From contig UQZO01000011.1 of assembly GCA_900545545.1 (NCBI GenBank), positions 1 to 64,000 of the forward strand: a stretch of 64,000 nucleotides of DNA. Reading direction: 5' to 3'. The notes beneath the pieces were generated by a model. That model ran no database searches. It saw only the letters and a program-made list of their open reading frames with translations, and had not been told where the DNA came from. The position numbers and the translations under genes were made by a program. Shown one piece after another: positions 1 through 8,749 of this stretch. The DNA comes from an uncultured Subdoligranulum sp. Lineage in GTDB: Bacteria > Bacillota > Clostridia > Oscillospirales > Ruminococcaceae. The number at the start of each line of letters is the position of its first letter. Positions within the stretch are counted from its first letter, which is position 1.

Positions 1-45
1 GATCTAGTACGGTCTCGTGGGCTCGGAGATGTGTATAAGAGACAG
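1..45 (+). other. Illumina Nextera P7/i7/Read 2 adapter (artifact)
   Basis: Bases 12-45 match the Nextera transposase Read 2 adapter ending in the mosaic end AGATGTGTATAAGAGACAG. Bases 1-3 (GAT) fit the tail of the P7 oligo, and bases 4-11 (CTAGTACG) fit an i7 index, which I recall as N702. This is library DNA left on a contig end, so genomic sequence starts at 46. Translated on the minus strand it gives the well-known artifact peptide SLIHISEPTRPY, and on the plus strand MYKRQ. Confidence 0.97.
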
Positions 46-858
46 GTCCAGCAGCGCGTAGGGCATCCAGCCGGTGGCCGTCTTGATGGCCTCGGCGGAA
101 TACTTCTCCGTGGGCATAGTGTGGCGTTTGGCCTGCCATTGCACCCGGGCGGGCTGCCCCGCCGCCTGTTCCAGGCAGCGGTAGTAGTCTTTCATGGCCA
201 GCGGGTGCCCGGTCACCAGCAGCCGGGTCCCCTGCATCTTATGTACTGCCATCCGGTATACGGCGGTGGCCGCGTCGGTGGCTTCCAGTACATCAATGCA
301 GTCCTCCGGGCTGTAGGGGCACAGGATGGTCTGCCCCCGGCGCATGGCCTGCAGCACGGCCCCCGTCAGGCCCATATCTTCCGGCGCGGCCCGGCCGTAG
401 AGGTAGCCCATCCGCACGATGAGCAGCGGCAGATCCTCCTGCTCCCGGCAGGCCCGGCAGTACAGTTCCCCTGCCGCCAGCGCTGCCTGCCGCGGCGTCA
501 GAGTGCCGCCCCAGGCCAGCTCCACCGAAGAGAGATACACAAACCGTTCCACCGGGTGTTCCCGCAAAGCCGCCAGCAGTTCGTGCAGGTCCTGGTCCAG
601 GCTTTCGGTGCAGGCGTCCGGGCCTTCCCGCAGGGGGCCGGTGAGGAAAATCACCGTATCAATATGGTGGGTGCGCAGCACCGGGGCAATGCCCTGCCGG
701 GTAAACACGCCGCGGCAGACGCTGCCTTTCAGCCGCCCGTCCCACAGGGTTTGCTCCGGCTCCCGGGTCAGCCAGCAGACCTCGTGCCCTTCCTGAAAGA
801 ATTGCTCGGCTATCGCCTTGCCGGCCAGATCCCATGGCCCCGCCAAAAGTACATTCAT
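46..858 (-). CDS. NAD(P)-dependent epimerase/dehydratase-like protein, 3' end missing
   Basis: This is an extended short-chain dehydrogenase (Rossmann) protein, visible for 271 residues before the contig end. The N-terminus MNVLLAGPWDLAGKAI has the dinucleotide-binding fold, though its Gly pattern departs from the usual GxxGxxG. A VYLSS strand and a later LYGR turn resemble sugar-nucleotide epimerases. The usual YxxxK catalytic pair reads YCRAC, so the Lys is absent. The enzyme may be inactive, act on another substrate, or be only a binding protein. The start at 858 is chosen because GGAGGGG lies about 8 bases upstream and the Rossmann fold begins there. The true C-terminus is unknown because the frame runs into adapter sequence. 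Confidence 0.75.
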
Positions 859-1022
859 CTTCTTCCCCTCCCGCTGTCTGGTACCGGAATCTTCCGCAAA
901 TGTACCTACACTGTAGCCCCTGCGGGATGAGAAATCTGCCGAAATCTCACACGCCCCTGCACGCAATTTTGATTCTATGCGCTGCCGCACAAAAAAATGT
1001 CCCCGGGGCGCCTGGAATCAGG

Positions 1023-1067
1023 TGAACCGCCCCAGATTGTGCTGTCTGCACAATCTGGGGCGGTTCA
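1023..1067 (-). terminator. Strong 19-bp hairpin after the EamA transporter gene
   Basis: A perfect inverted repeat (1023-1041 with 1049-1067, 7-base loop) lies just past the stop of the minus-strand transporter gene. A T-run appears on the minus strand only about 30 bases further on (near 990), so termination is likely but the tail is not classic. Confidence 0.6.
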
Positions 1068-1094
1068 GATGGCGGGAGGCCGTTCTTTTTTGGT

Positions 1095-1961
1095 TTAGGC
1101 AGTTTGTTCGGTGGAAGCCAGCCAGGTGCCCGCCGCCATGAGCAGCAGGGCCACTAAAAAGGTGGGGCCGGGGATTTCCCGGAAAATCAGCAGCGACAGC
1201 CCCGCCCCCAGGAAGGGCGCCAGCGCATAGTACGCGCTGGTTTTGGCCGCACCCAGCCCCCGCTGGGCGTAGATATAAAAGAAGATACTCAGCCCGTAGG
1301 CCACAAGCAGCGCCCCCGCCGCCGGGCCCGGGGCAGGCAGCCGTTCCCCCTGCGCCAGGGCGATGACCAGCGCCCCGGCCCCCGAACCGAACCCCTTGAT
1401 GACAACGATCTGCAGCGGGTCTTTATCCGAAATACTGCGGGTACAGTTGTTTTCCAGCCCCCAGCAGGTACAGGCCAGCAGCACAAAGACCGACCCCACC
1501 GAGAAAGAAAAGCTGCTGCTGTCCTCCACCGTAAGGACGATGCTGGAAACGGTGACCAGAACAATCGCACCCCACAGCCGCCGGGAGATCGCCTCGCCAA
1601 AGACAAGCCGGGCGATGAGGGCGGTGGCCACGATCTCGAAATTGTTGAGCAGCGAGGCGTTGGCCGCCGTGGTGCGGGTCAGGCCGATCATCAGAAAGAT
1701 GGGGGCAGCGATATCCAGCACCACCATGGCCACCGTGTAGGGCAGGTCCCGCCGGGTCAGCGGTGCTTCGTGGGGTGTTCTGCCGGTGCGGCGCTGCACC
1801 AGCCGCACCGCCGCCATCCCCGCACCGGCCCCCAGATAGAACAAAGCGGCCATCATGGTGGGCGGCACCGTACCCAGCAGCCATTTGGAAAGCGGCGCAT
1901 TGAGGGCATAGAACACGGCGGCCAGCACGGCGGACAGCATCGCCATCGGATAGGATATCAT
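1095..1961 (-). CDS. EamA/DMT-family transporter
   Basis: A 288-residue integral membrane protein with about ten hydrophobic segments, the length and two-repeat layout of the drug/metabolite transporter superfamily (two EamA domains). The first repeat starts at MISYPMAMLSAVLAAVFYAL and includes the family-like NAPLSKWLL turn. The second starts near residue 150 with a WGLENNCTR segment, where EamA members usually keep a conserved Trp/Asn. Substrate cannot be read from sequence; the family exports metabolites, amino acids or drugs. It is transcribed alone from its own promoter and divergently from the oxidoreductase at 2111. The start is supported by AGAAGGT seven bases upstream. Confidence 0.88.
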   Translation of the reverse strand: MISYPMAMLSAVLAAVFYALNAPLSKWLLGTVPPTMMAALFYLGAGAGMAAVRLVQRRTGRTPHEAPLTRRDLPYTVAMVVLDIAAPIFLMIGLTRTTAANASLLNNFEIVATALIARLVFGEAISRRLWGAIVLVTVSSIVLTVEDSSSFSFSVGSVFVLLACTCWGLENNCTRSISDKDPLQIVVIKGFGSGAGALVIALAQGERLPAPGPAAGALLVAYGLSIFFYIYAQRGLGAAKTSAYYALAPFLGAGLSLLIFREIPGPTFLVALLLMAAGTWLASTEQTA

Positions 1962-2004
1962 AGGTGACCTTCTTTCCCGTCAAAACAAACTTTACCGCAG
2001 TCCC

Positions 2005-2033
2005 AGTATACGGCCCGGGGTGCCCGGCGTCAA
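2005..2033 (-). promoter_or_regulatory. Promoter of the EamA transporter gene
   Basis: On the minus strand TTGACG (2028-2033) and TATACT (2005-2010) are 17 bases apart, a near-consensus sigma-A promoter. It leaves a leader of about 37 bases before the start codon. Confidence 0.8.
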
Positions 2034-2042
2034 GGCGCCCGC

Positions 2043-2072
2043 TTGCACCACCGGCCCCGGGCATGGTATGAT
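2043..2072 (+). promoter_or_regulatory. Promoter of the Gfo/Idh/MocA gene
   Basis: TTGCAC (2043-2048) and TATGAT (2067-2072) are spaced by 18 bases. The -10 is the left arm of an imperfect inverted repeat, ATGGTATGAT (2063-2072) with ATCGTACCAT (2082-2091), placed where a repressor would block initiation. Confidence 0.7.
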
Positions 2073-2110
2073 GGTAAAAAAATCGTACCATCTGCCAAGG
2101 AGGTTTTCCC

Positions 2111-3103
2111 ATGAAACTGGGTATTCTGGGGGCGGGAACCATCGCCCATACCATGGCCGATACCGTGCGCCGCATGCAGGCGTCCGGCCGCAAGGAAGTG
2201 GAATTGTATGCCGTGGCCGCCCGGGACGCCGCGCGGGCCCAAGCCTTTGCCGAGCAGTTCGGGATGCCCCGTGCCTACGGCAGCTACGAGGCCATGCTGC
2301 AGGACCCGGCGGTGGATTTTGTCTACATCGCCACGCCCCATTCCCACCATTACCGCCACATGAAACTGTGTGCCGACCACGGCAAGCACATCCTGTGCGA
2401 GAAGCCCTTTACCGTGAACGTGCGCCAGGCCGACGACGCCATCCGCTACGCCAAGTCCAAGGGGCTGCTGGTGGCCGAAGCCATCTGGACCCGGTACCAG
2501 CCCATGCGCCGCATCATCCGGGAAACGCTGGACAGCGGCATCATCGGCACGCCCCAGCTGCTGACCGCCAACCTGGGCTATGCCATGCTGGACAAGCCCC
2601 GCATCGTGGCACCGGAACTGGCCGGCGGCGCGCTGCTGGATGTGGGCGTCTACGCGCTGAACTTTGCCGAGATGTTCTTCGGCCATCCCGACGCCGTGCA
2701 GGGCAGCTGCACCAAGTACAAGACCGGCGTGGACCTGACCGACAGCATCACCCTGACCTGGGAGGATGGCCGTGCCGCCCACCTGACCGCCGCCGCCAAC
2801 GTCTACACCGACCGCCACGGCGTGCTCTTCGGCACCAAGGGGTATCTGGTGGTGAAAAACATCAACAATCCCCAGAGCCTGAAAGTCTTTGACACCGACC
2901 ACCGCCTGGTGAAGGAAATCGACTGCCCGCCCCAGCTCACCGGCTACGAGTACGAGGTGCTGGAAGCCGCCGAATGCATCGAAAAGGGCCTTTTGGAATG
3001 CCCCTCCATGCCCCACCGGGAGACCGTCCACCTGATGGAACTGATGGACTACCTGCGGGCACAGATGGGCATCCACTACCCCTGCGAGGATGTGGACCTG
3101 TAA
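2111..3103 (+). CDS. Gfo/Idh/MocA family oxidoreductase
   Basis: A 330-residue NAD(P)-dependent dehydrogenase of the glucose-fructose oxidoreductase / inositol dehydrogenase family. The N-terminal Rossmann motif is LGILGAGTIAH (residues 3-13). The family signature EKPFTVN follows near residue 97, with the Lys expected in catalysis. The C-terminal alpha/beta substrate domain starts near residue 125. The length is normal for trans-1,2-dihydrobenzene-1,2-diol or sugar dehydrogenase members. Substrate is unknown, probably a free or modified sugar or polyol. AAGGAGG ten bases upstream sets the start. It is monocistronic, ending at a bidirectional hairpin shared with the convergent flavoprotein gene. 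Confidence 0.9.
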   Translation: MKLGILGAGTIAHTMADTVRRMQASGRKEVELYAVAARDAARAQAFAEQFGMPRAYGSYEAMLQDPAVDFVYIATPHSHHYRHMKLCADHGKHILCEKPFTVNVRQADDAIRYAKSKGLLVAEAIWTRYQPMRRIIRETLDSGIIGTPQLLTANLGYAMLDKPRIVAPELAGGALLDVGVYALNFAEMFFGHPDAVQGSCTKYKTGVDLTDSITLTWEDGRAAHLTAAANVYTDRHGVLFGTKGYLVVKNINNPQSLKVFDTDHRLVKEIDCPPQLTGYEYEVLEAAECIEKGLLECPSMPHRETVHLMELMDYLRAQMGIHYPCEDVDL

Positions 3104-3127
3104 CTTTCTTTGTATCCATACACACAA

Positions 3128-3160
3128 AAACCGCCGCACCGGCAGCCGGTGCGGCGGTTT
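3128..3160. terminator. Bidirectional terminator between convergent genes
   Basis: The arms 3128-3143 and 3145-3160 form a GC-rich 16-bp palindrome with an A-run on one side and T-rich sequence on the other. It sits 24 bases after the plus-strand stop and 36 bases after the minus-strand stop, so it can serve both genes. Confidence 0.85.
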
Positions 3161-3195
3161 GCTTTCTCTATGGGCGCAGGGGGTGCAGGCGCACG

Positions 3196-5766
3196 TTAGC
3201 AGGTGGCGCCGCCCTTGACCTTCTTCTGCAGCACGGCCTCCTTGTCCACGGGGGCGGTGAGCAGCTTGTTCTGGACGTAATCAAAGCCCAGACGGTCGAT
3301 GGTATCGGCGAAGCGCTCGCCGGTGATGCCCTCATCCCGGAAGAAGAGGATGGCGCGCTCGACGATATCCAGTACTTCCTCCTCCGAGGTAAAGACCTTG
3401 TCCATGGGATGGCCGTGGGCGATGCGCTTGCCCCAGCGGCCGCCCAGATAAATCTTGTAGCCGTCCATGAACTCCTCGGTGACGCCGAAGGGGCACTTGC
3501 CCTTGCAGCGGCCGCAGTGGTTGCAGGCGGCGGGGTCGATGTGCAGAGTGCCGTTTTCCAGCTTGGCCACATGGATGGGGCAGTTGGCCTCCACCTGGCA
3601 GACCTTGCAGCCGCGGCACTTGGCGGGGTCGATCATGGGCACCCGCTGGCCCACGATGCCCAGGTCGTTCAGGTCGGGCTTGACGCAGTTGTTGGGGCAG
3701 CCGCCCACCGCGATCTTGAACTTGTGGGGCAGGGTGACGCTGTGGTAGCCCAGGTAGAACCGCTCGTGAAGTTTCTCGCTCAGGCCGAAGGAATCCAGCA
3801 GGCCGTACTGGCAGGTGGTACCCTTGCAGGAGACGATGGGCCGTACCAGCGAGCCGGTGCCGCCGGTCTGCAGACCGGCCCCGGCCAGGAAGGCGCGCAG
3901 GTCGTCCAGTTTATCGTAGGGCACACACTGGATCTCCAGCGTCAGGCGGGTGGTCATGGTCACCTCGCCGGAGCCGTACCGCTCGGCGGCCTCGGCAATG
4001 ACCCGCTGTTCCTCGGCGGTGATCTTGCCGTTGCGGGTGATGACCCGGACGTTGAAGCGGTCGGGGTAGCGCTTGTCCTGCAGGCAGCCCAGGCCCTTGA
4101 CCCGTTTGATCTCCTCCGGCGGGATGGCGCCGGTAAAGGCCACCTTGACCTGGTTGAAGAAGGCGCCGCCTTCCAGCACCTTGGTGTTGGTGTAGCCGAA
4201 GGCTTTCAGCCGGTTCTGCAAAAAGTAGCCGCGCTTGCCCTTGGCGCACACCAGCAGCAGTTTGGCGTCCCGGGCCAGCCCCTCGATGGGGCCGGTGACA
4301 GCGGCGAGGTTCACCCACTTGGCGCCAGGGATCTTGGCCTCGGGCTGAACGTCGATGACCTGATACCCGGCGGCGGCACCGGCGGCATACTCCGCCGGGG
4401 TAAAGGTTTCAAAGGCGCCGGAGAGCTTGTTTTCCAGAATGTAGCAGGCCTGCACAAAGGGATGGATGGCCGTGGAGAAGGGCGGCGCATAGGCGAAGTC
4501 CAGGGTGTCGAAATCCTCCACCTTGGCGCCCAGGGAAATGCCGGTGACGGCGATGTCCACCATCTTGTCCACCGCACCGGCGCCCAGCACCTGGATGCCC
4601 AGCAGCTTATGGGTGGCGCGGTCGGCAATGAGCTTGGTCACAAAGCTGTCGGCGCCGGGATAGTAGTGGGCCTTGTCGTCGGTGACGCAGACCACGCTCA
4701 CCGGCTCAAACCCGGCGTCCTTCGCCTGGGCCTCGGTCAGGCCGGTGCGCCCGGCGTTGAGGGTATCCAGCAGCTTGACCACGCCGGTGCCCAGGCAGCC
4801 GCCGTAGAGGGCCTCGTGCCCCGACAGGTTGCGGGCCAGGCAGCGGCCGGTGATGTTGGCGGTGGAGCCCATGGCCGACCACTGGGGTTTGCCGGTGAGG
4901 GCGTTGTGCACCATGGCGCAGTCGCCCACAGCGTAGACGTCGGGCAGGTTGGTGGCCTGTTTGTTATCCACCAGGATGGTACCTTTGAACATCTCGAGCC
5001 CGCTGCCCTGCAAAAACGCGGTAGCCGGGCGGATGCCGATGGCCAGCACCACCAGGTCCGCCGGGATGCTGCCGACGTCGGTGGCAATGCCCTCGGCTTT
5101 GTCGGTGCCGGTGATGCCCTGCAGCGCCGTGCCAGTGAGCACCCGCACGCCCTTGGCCTGCAGCTGCCGCTTGACGTAGGCGGCCATTTCGGGGTCAAAG
5201 ATGTTGGGCATGAGCTGGGCTGCCATATCCACCACCGTGACCGAAAGGCCTTTGGCCAGCAGGTTTTCGGCCACTTCCAGGCCGATGAAACCGCCGCCCA
5301 CCACCACGGCGCGGCGGCTGGCGTTTTGATCCACCCAGTCCCGCACGGCGATGGCATCGTCCGGCGTGCGCATACGGAAAACGCCCGGCAGCGCGGTGCC
5401 CGGCACATCGGGCACAAAGGGTTCGGCGCCCACGGCCAGAATCAGTTTGTCATAGCCCTGGGTCTGTTCCGTACCGGTGGCGGTGTCCCGCAGGGTGACG
5501 GTCTTGGCCCCGGCATCCAGCGCCGTGGCCTCCTGCCCGGTATGGACCTCCACCCGGGTCAGCCCCGCGTATTTCTGGGGCGTATTGACGATGAGTTCCT
5601 CCCGCGTTTCGATGCTGCCGCCCACATAGTAGGGCAGGCCGCAGCCCGCGTAGGAGATATCCTGCCCTTTGGTGTAAAGCACCACCTGGGCGTCGGGCTG
5701 CTCGCGCTTGAGTTTGGCGGCAGCCTTGGTGCCGGCGGCCACGCCGCCGATAACGAGAATTTTCAT
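3196..5766 (-). CDS. CoA-disulfide reductase-type flavoprotein fused to rhodanese and siroheme sulfite reductase domains
   Basis: An 856-residue cytoplasmic fusion. Residues 1-440 are an FAD/NADH pyridine nucleotide-disulfide oxidoreductase of the CoA-disulfide reductase type (GGVAAG at 7-12, single active Cys at 42 in AGCGLPYY, NADH motif GGGFIGLE). Residues 455-540 are a rhodanese domain with its Cys in LLVCAKGKRGY. Residues 555-856 resemble the AsrC-type sulfite/nitrite reductase: CKGTTC and GGCPNNC for coupled siroheme/4Fe-4S, then two ferredoxin clusters (CRGCKVC, CNHCGRC). Inferred role: NADH-driven reduction of persulfides and sulfite to sulfide. I choose the second ATG because GGAGG is 7 bases before it but only 1 base before the first ATG at 5772. 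Confidence 0.9.
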   Translation of the reverse strand: MKILVIGGVAAGTKAAAKLKREQPDAQVVLYTKGQDISYAGCGLPYYVGGSIETREELIVNTPQKYAGLTRVEVHTGQEATALDAGAKTVTLRDTATGTEQTQGYDKLILAVGAEPFVPDVPGTALPGVFRMRTPDDAIAVRDWVDQNASRRAVVVGGGFIGLEVAENLLAKGLSVTVVDMAAQLMPNIFDPEMAAYVKRQLQAKGVRVLTGTALQGITGTDKAEGIATDVGSIPADLVVLAIGIRPATAFLQGSGLEMFKGTILVDNKQATNLPDVYAVGDCAMVHNALTGKPQWSAMGSTANITGRCLARNLSGHEALYGGCLGTGVVKLLDTLNAGRTGLTEAQAKDAGFEPVSVVCVTDDKAHYYPGADSFVTKLIADRATHKLLGIQVLGAGAVDKMVDIAVTGISLGAKVEDFDTLDFAYAPPFSTAIHPFVQACYILENKLSGAFETFTPAEYAAGAAAGYQVIDVQPEAKIPGAKWVNLAAVTGPIEGLARDAKLLLVCAKGKRGYFLQNRLKAFGYTNTKVLEGGAFFNQVKVAFTGAIPPEEIKRVKGLGCLQDKRYPDRFNVRVITRNGKITAEEQRVIAEAAERYGSGEVTMTTRLTLEIQCVPYDKLDDLRAFLAGAGLQTGGTGSLVRPIVSCKGTTCQYGLLDSFGLSEKLHERFYLGYHSVTLPHKFKIAVGGCPNNCVKPDLNDLGIVGQRVPMIDPAKCRGCKVCQVEANCPIHVAKLENGTLHIDPAACNHCGRCKGKCPFGVTEEFMDGYKIYLGGRWGKRIAHGHPMDKVFTSEEEVLDIVERAILFFRDEGITGERFADTIDRLGFDYVQNKLLTAPVDKEAVLQKKVKGGATC

Positions 5767-6164
5767 AACCATGCCTCCGTTTCGGGCGCTCCCCCGGGGC
5801 GCGCCCCTTGCACACCATGTTGCGTTTCTCGGTTCGCCGGGTTTTCCTTTGCCTCCTTTATGGCAGAACCCCTTCCCGGAAGCGGGTGTTTCTGCCTTTG
5901 ATTCCGCATCGCGCTGCGGTGCTGTGCCCCGTTGCGGGGCCTTTCCTTCTTAAGAAAAGCATACTCCTCCCCGGGGGCGGCGTCAACAAAAAGGCGGCCC
6001 CCGCTGCCGCATTTTTTGTAAAAGTTTCAACAGCCTTCCCGCATTTTGTGGAAAAGCAGGCCGTTTTTTCTGCCCCGGCTCCCAAGGTTTTGCACCATAC
6101 GGGGAAAAGAAAACGAAGTTTTCCTAATTTGTAAATACATTTTAAGTATTTTGCAAAATATGTA
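5767..6164. other. Intergenic region with the long leader of the flavoprotein gene
   Basis: About 400 bases without a convincing gene. The left half (5767-5957) is a roughly 190-base untranslated leader for the minus-strand flavoprotein. The right part turns AT-rich before the mannose isomerase promoter. Short open frames here lack ribosome sites. Confidence 0.6.
5958..5986 (-). promoter_or_regulatory. Promoter of the flavoprotein fusion gene
   Basis: On the minus strand TTGACG (5981-5986) and TATGCT (5958-5963) are 17 bases apart. Transcription would start near 5950, giving an unusually long leader that could hold regulation. Confidence 0.75.
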
Positions 6165-6193
6165 TTGACATATTAAGGTAAAGCGCTTATGCT
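6165..6193 (+). promoter_or_regulatory. Promoter with LacI/CcpA-type operator, mannoside operon
   Basis: TTGACA (6165-6170) and TATGCT (6188-6193) are exactly 17 bases apart. The spacer holds TAAAGCGCTTAT (6179-6190), a palindrome with central CG as bound by LacI-family proteins such as CcpA. Repression by a carbon-state regulator is inferred. Confidence 0.8.
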
Positions 6194-6228
6194 GTAAGTA
6201 CAATAACAGCAAGGAGGTCCGTTTCGGT

Positions 6229-7971
6229 ATGGAAAGACAGGTACCCGGCAACTATGTACGGTTTCCGCGGGTGGAGGTGGACTGCCCCGGCGCCCGCATC
6301 GCAGAGGGCTTTGCCCAGATTGTGCCCGCCCTGCGCAGCGCCGCCGGAACCGGCAAAACCGTGGTGAGTGTGGAATGCTACCCCGGCGTAGACCAGCAGG
6401 AACTGTGGGAAGGGCTGGCGGCCCTGAACCCGGTGCTGGTGATCCACAGCGACGATCTGGCCTTTGCGCCGGAAAAGATGGACGCCGTGCTGGAGCAGGA
6501 TCTTCTGCCCCAGGACCCGGTGTTCGGCATTATGACGGTGCGCCGTCTGAAAGACTTCTTCTATGAGGAGAAGATCGCCCAGGCCCGCCGCCGCATTGCC
6601 CAGGTCACCGACGGCCTGGTGCTGGTGTACGGCGTGGGCGCCACGCTGGTGCACCCCGGCGACGTGCAGGTCGTGGCCGACCTGACCCGGTGGGAGATCC
6701 AGCTGCGGTACCGCCGCGGCCTGAACAACTGGCGCACGGCCCACACCAATCTGCCCAAATTGCAGAAGTACAAGCGGGGCTTTTTTGCCGAGTGGCGCTG
6801 GGCGGACCGCGAGAAGGACCATCTGCTGCAGACGATGGACTTCTACCTGGACATGACCACCGAGGGCAGCCCCGCCATGGTGGACGGCGCCGCCTACCGC
6901 GAAGCGCTGCGCCAGGCGGCCCACCGGCCTTTCCGCATGGTGCCCTACTTTGACCCGGGCGTCTGGGGCGGCCATTGGATGAAGGACCACTTCCAGCTGC
7001 CGGAGAACGGCAGCAACTACGCCTGGAGCTTTGACGGCGTGCCGGAGGAAAACAGCCTGCTGCTGGATTTCGGCGGCCATCTGATCCAGACCCCGGCGCT
7101 GAACCTGGTGCTGCAGCAGCCCCGGGCCCTGCTGGGCGACCGGGTGCATGCCCGCTTCGGCAAGGAATTCCCCATCCGCTTTGATATGCTGGACACCATC
7201 GGCGGGCAGAATCTTTCGCTGCAGGTGCACCCGCTGACCGAGTACATCCAGCAGACCTTCAATATGCGCTACACCCAGGATGAAAGCTACTACATTCTGG
7301 ATGCGCAGGAGGGGTCTTCGGTCTGGCTGGGCGTGCGGGAAGGCGTGGACCCCGCCGAAATGGAGGCCGACCTGCGCCGCGCCCAGGCCGGGGAAGCACC
7401 GTTCCCCGCCGAGAAGTACATCAACCACATCCCGGTGAAAAAGCACGACCACGTCCTGATTCCCGCCGGCACCACCCACTGTTCCGGCGCCGGCACCATG
7501 GTGCTGGAGATCAGCGCCACGCCCTACATCTTCACCTTCAAACTGTGGGACTGGGGCCGCCTGGACCTGGACGGCAAGCCCCGCCCCATCCACATCGACC
7601 ACGGCATGGCCAACATCCAGTGGGACCGGGATACCGCCTGGGTGTACAAAAATCTGGTGGGCCAGACCCGGGTGCTGCACCAGGACGAAAACTACCTGGC
7701 AGAGCGCACCGGCCTGCATGAGCGGGAGTTCATTGATACCATCCGCCTGACCACCACCACGGCGGCCCCCGTACAGCGCGACGGCAGCGTCCACATGCTC
7801 AACCTGGTGGACGGCGCCTGCGCCCGGTTTGTCAGCACCACCGGCGCCTTTGCCCCCTTCACGCTGCACTACGCCGAGACCTGCATCGTGCCCGAGGCCG
7901 CGGGCGATTACCGCATCGAATCCCCCGACGGCAGCGAGATCAAGGTCATTCTGGCCTGCGTGCGCGGCTAA
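6229..7971 (+). CDS. manA: Class I mannose-6-phosphate isomerase with an N-terminal extra domain
   Basis: A 580-residue protein interconverting mannose 6-phosphate and fructose 6-phosphate in the cytoplasm. The isomerase occupies about residues 230-580: the zinc motif LQVHP near residue 331, a Glu in DESYYIL near 351 and a zinc-ligand His in GTTHCSGAG near 416. The first 220 residues are an added domain resembling the kinase-like N-terminus seen on some Firmicute isomerases; GTGKT looks P-loop-like but the full GxxxxGK pattern is not kept, so activity is doubtful. First gene of an operon with a GntR regulator and a GH38 mannosidase, which fits mannoside catabolism. AAGGAGG lies 11 bases upstream. 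Confidence 0.9.
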   Translation: MERQVPGNYVRFPRVEVDCPGARIAEGFAQIVPALRSAAGTGKTVVSVECYPGVDQQELWEGLAALNPVLVIHSDDLAFAPEKMDAVLEQDLLPQDPVFGIMTVRRLKDFFYEEKIAQARRRIAQVTDGLVLVYGVGATLVHPGDVQVVADLTRWEIQLRYRRGLNNWRTAHTNLPKLQKYKRGFFAEWRWADREKDHLLQTMDFYLDMTTEGSPAMVDGAAYREALRQAAHRPFRMVPYFDPGVWGGHWMKDHFQLPENGSNYAWSFDGVPEENSLLLDFGGHLIQTPALNLVLQQPRALLGDRVHARFGKEFPIRFDMLDTIGGQNLSLQVHPLTEYIQQTFNMRYTQDESYYILDAQEGSSVWLGVREGVDPAEMEADLRRAQAGEAPFPAEKYINHIPVKKHDHVLIPAGTTHCSGAGTMVLEISATPYIFTFKLWDWGRLDLDGKPRPIHIDHGMANIQWDRDTAWVYKNLVGQTRVLHQDENYLAERTGLHEREFIDTIRLTTTTAAPVQRDGSVHMLNLVDGACARFVSTTGAFAPFTLHYAETCIVPEAAGDYRIESPDGSEIKVILACVRG

Positions 7972-7992
7972 ATCCGAAAGGAGAACGGCTTT

Positions 7993-8715
7993 ATGGCCAA
8001 GGCATTACACGAACAGGCGGCGGAGTACATCCGCAGCCGGATTCTGACTGGGGAATACGCCGTGGGCAGCCAGATCCCCACCGAGAACGAGCTGTGCGCC
8101 CTGCTGGGGGTCAGCCGCCCCACCCTGCGCCAGGCCCTGGATACCCTGGCCCGGGAAGGCTGGCTGCAGCGCCTGAAAGGCAAGGGCACCTTTGTGACCG
8201 AGCCCAAGGTCACCCATGAATCCACCCGCTTCATCACCGGCTACCGGGCCGAGAGCGAGAAAAACCACCGCACCCTGCGCACCCGGGTACTGGAGATCGG
8301 GGTGGAACGGGCCCCCGAGGCCGTGGCCAGGGCGCTGCATCTGCCCGCCGGGGCCAAGGTGACCCGGCTGGTACGGCTGCGCCACCTGGAAGGCTACCGC
8401 AGCAACGCCCCCGTGGTCTATACCACCCTGTATGTGCCCTGCGCGCTTTTCCCCGAGATGGCAGAGCTGGATTTCACCGACCTTTCCTTCTACGAAGTGC
8501 TGGCGGACCGCGGCCTGGAAGTACGCCATGCCAGCCGCCAGCTGGAGGTCGTGCCCCCACCCGCCGAGGTGGCTGCCCAGCTGGAGATCAGCCCCTTTGA
8601 GCCCACCATCTTCATTACCTCTACCGGCCGCACCGCTGCCGGACAATGGATCGAATACACCGAAAGCTACTACCCTGCGGGCAGCAGCCGCTTCCTGATC
8701 GAAGTGGACCGCTGA
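7993..8715 (+). CDS. GntR/HutC-family transcriptional regulator
   Basis: A 240-residue regulator. Residues 1-70 are a winged helix typical of GntR (IPTENELCALLGVSRPTLRQAL, then a GKGTFV wing). Residues 85-240 are the UTRA effector-binding domain, which in this subfamily senses sugar phosphates or small metabolites. It lies 21 bases after the isomerase and 34 bases before the mannosidase, so it is probably the operon's own regulator, with a phosphorylated mannoside as a likely effector (inference). The start follows AAAGGAG by nine bases. Confidence 0.92.
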   Translation: MAKALHEQAAEYIRSRILTGEYAVGSQIPTENELCALLGVSRPTLRQALDTLAREGWLQRLKGKGTFVTEPKVTHESTRFITGYRAESEKNHRTLRTRVLEIGVERAPEAVARALHLPAGAKVTRLVRLRHLEGYRSNAPVVYTTLYVPCALFPEMAELDFTDLSFYEVLADRGLEVRHASRQLEVVPPPAEVAAQLEISPFEPTIFITSTGRTAAGQWIEYTESYYPAGSSRFLIEVDR

Positions 8716-8749
8716 CTTTGTACAGAACAACGAAATGAGGTTTTTGCGT

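Noticed and set aside
31..930. A plus-strand frame starting MYKRQ
   Set aside because: Its start codon is inside the Nextera adapter, and the rest is antisense to the dehydrogenase.
2974..5901. A 975-codon plus-strand frame over the flavoprotein fusion
   Set aside because: Antisense of a gene whose Fe-S, FAD and siroheme motifs are all readable; it also crosses a bidirectional terminator.
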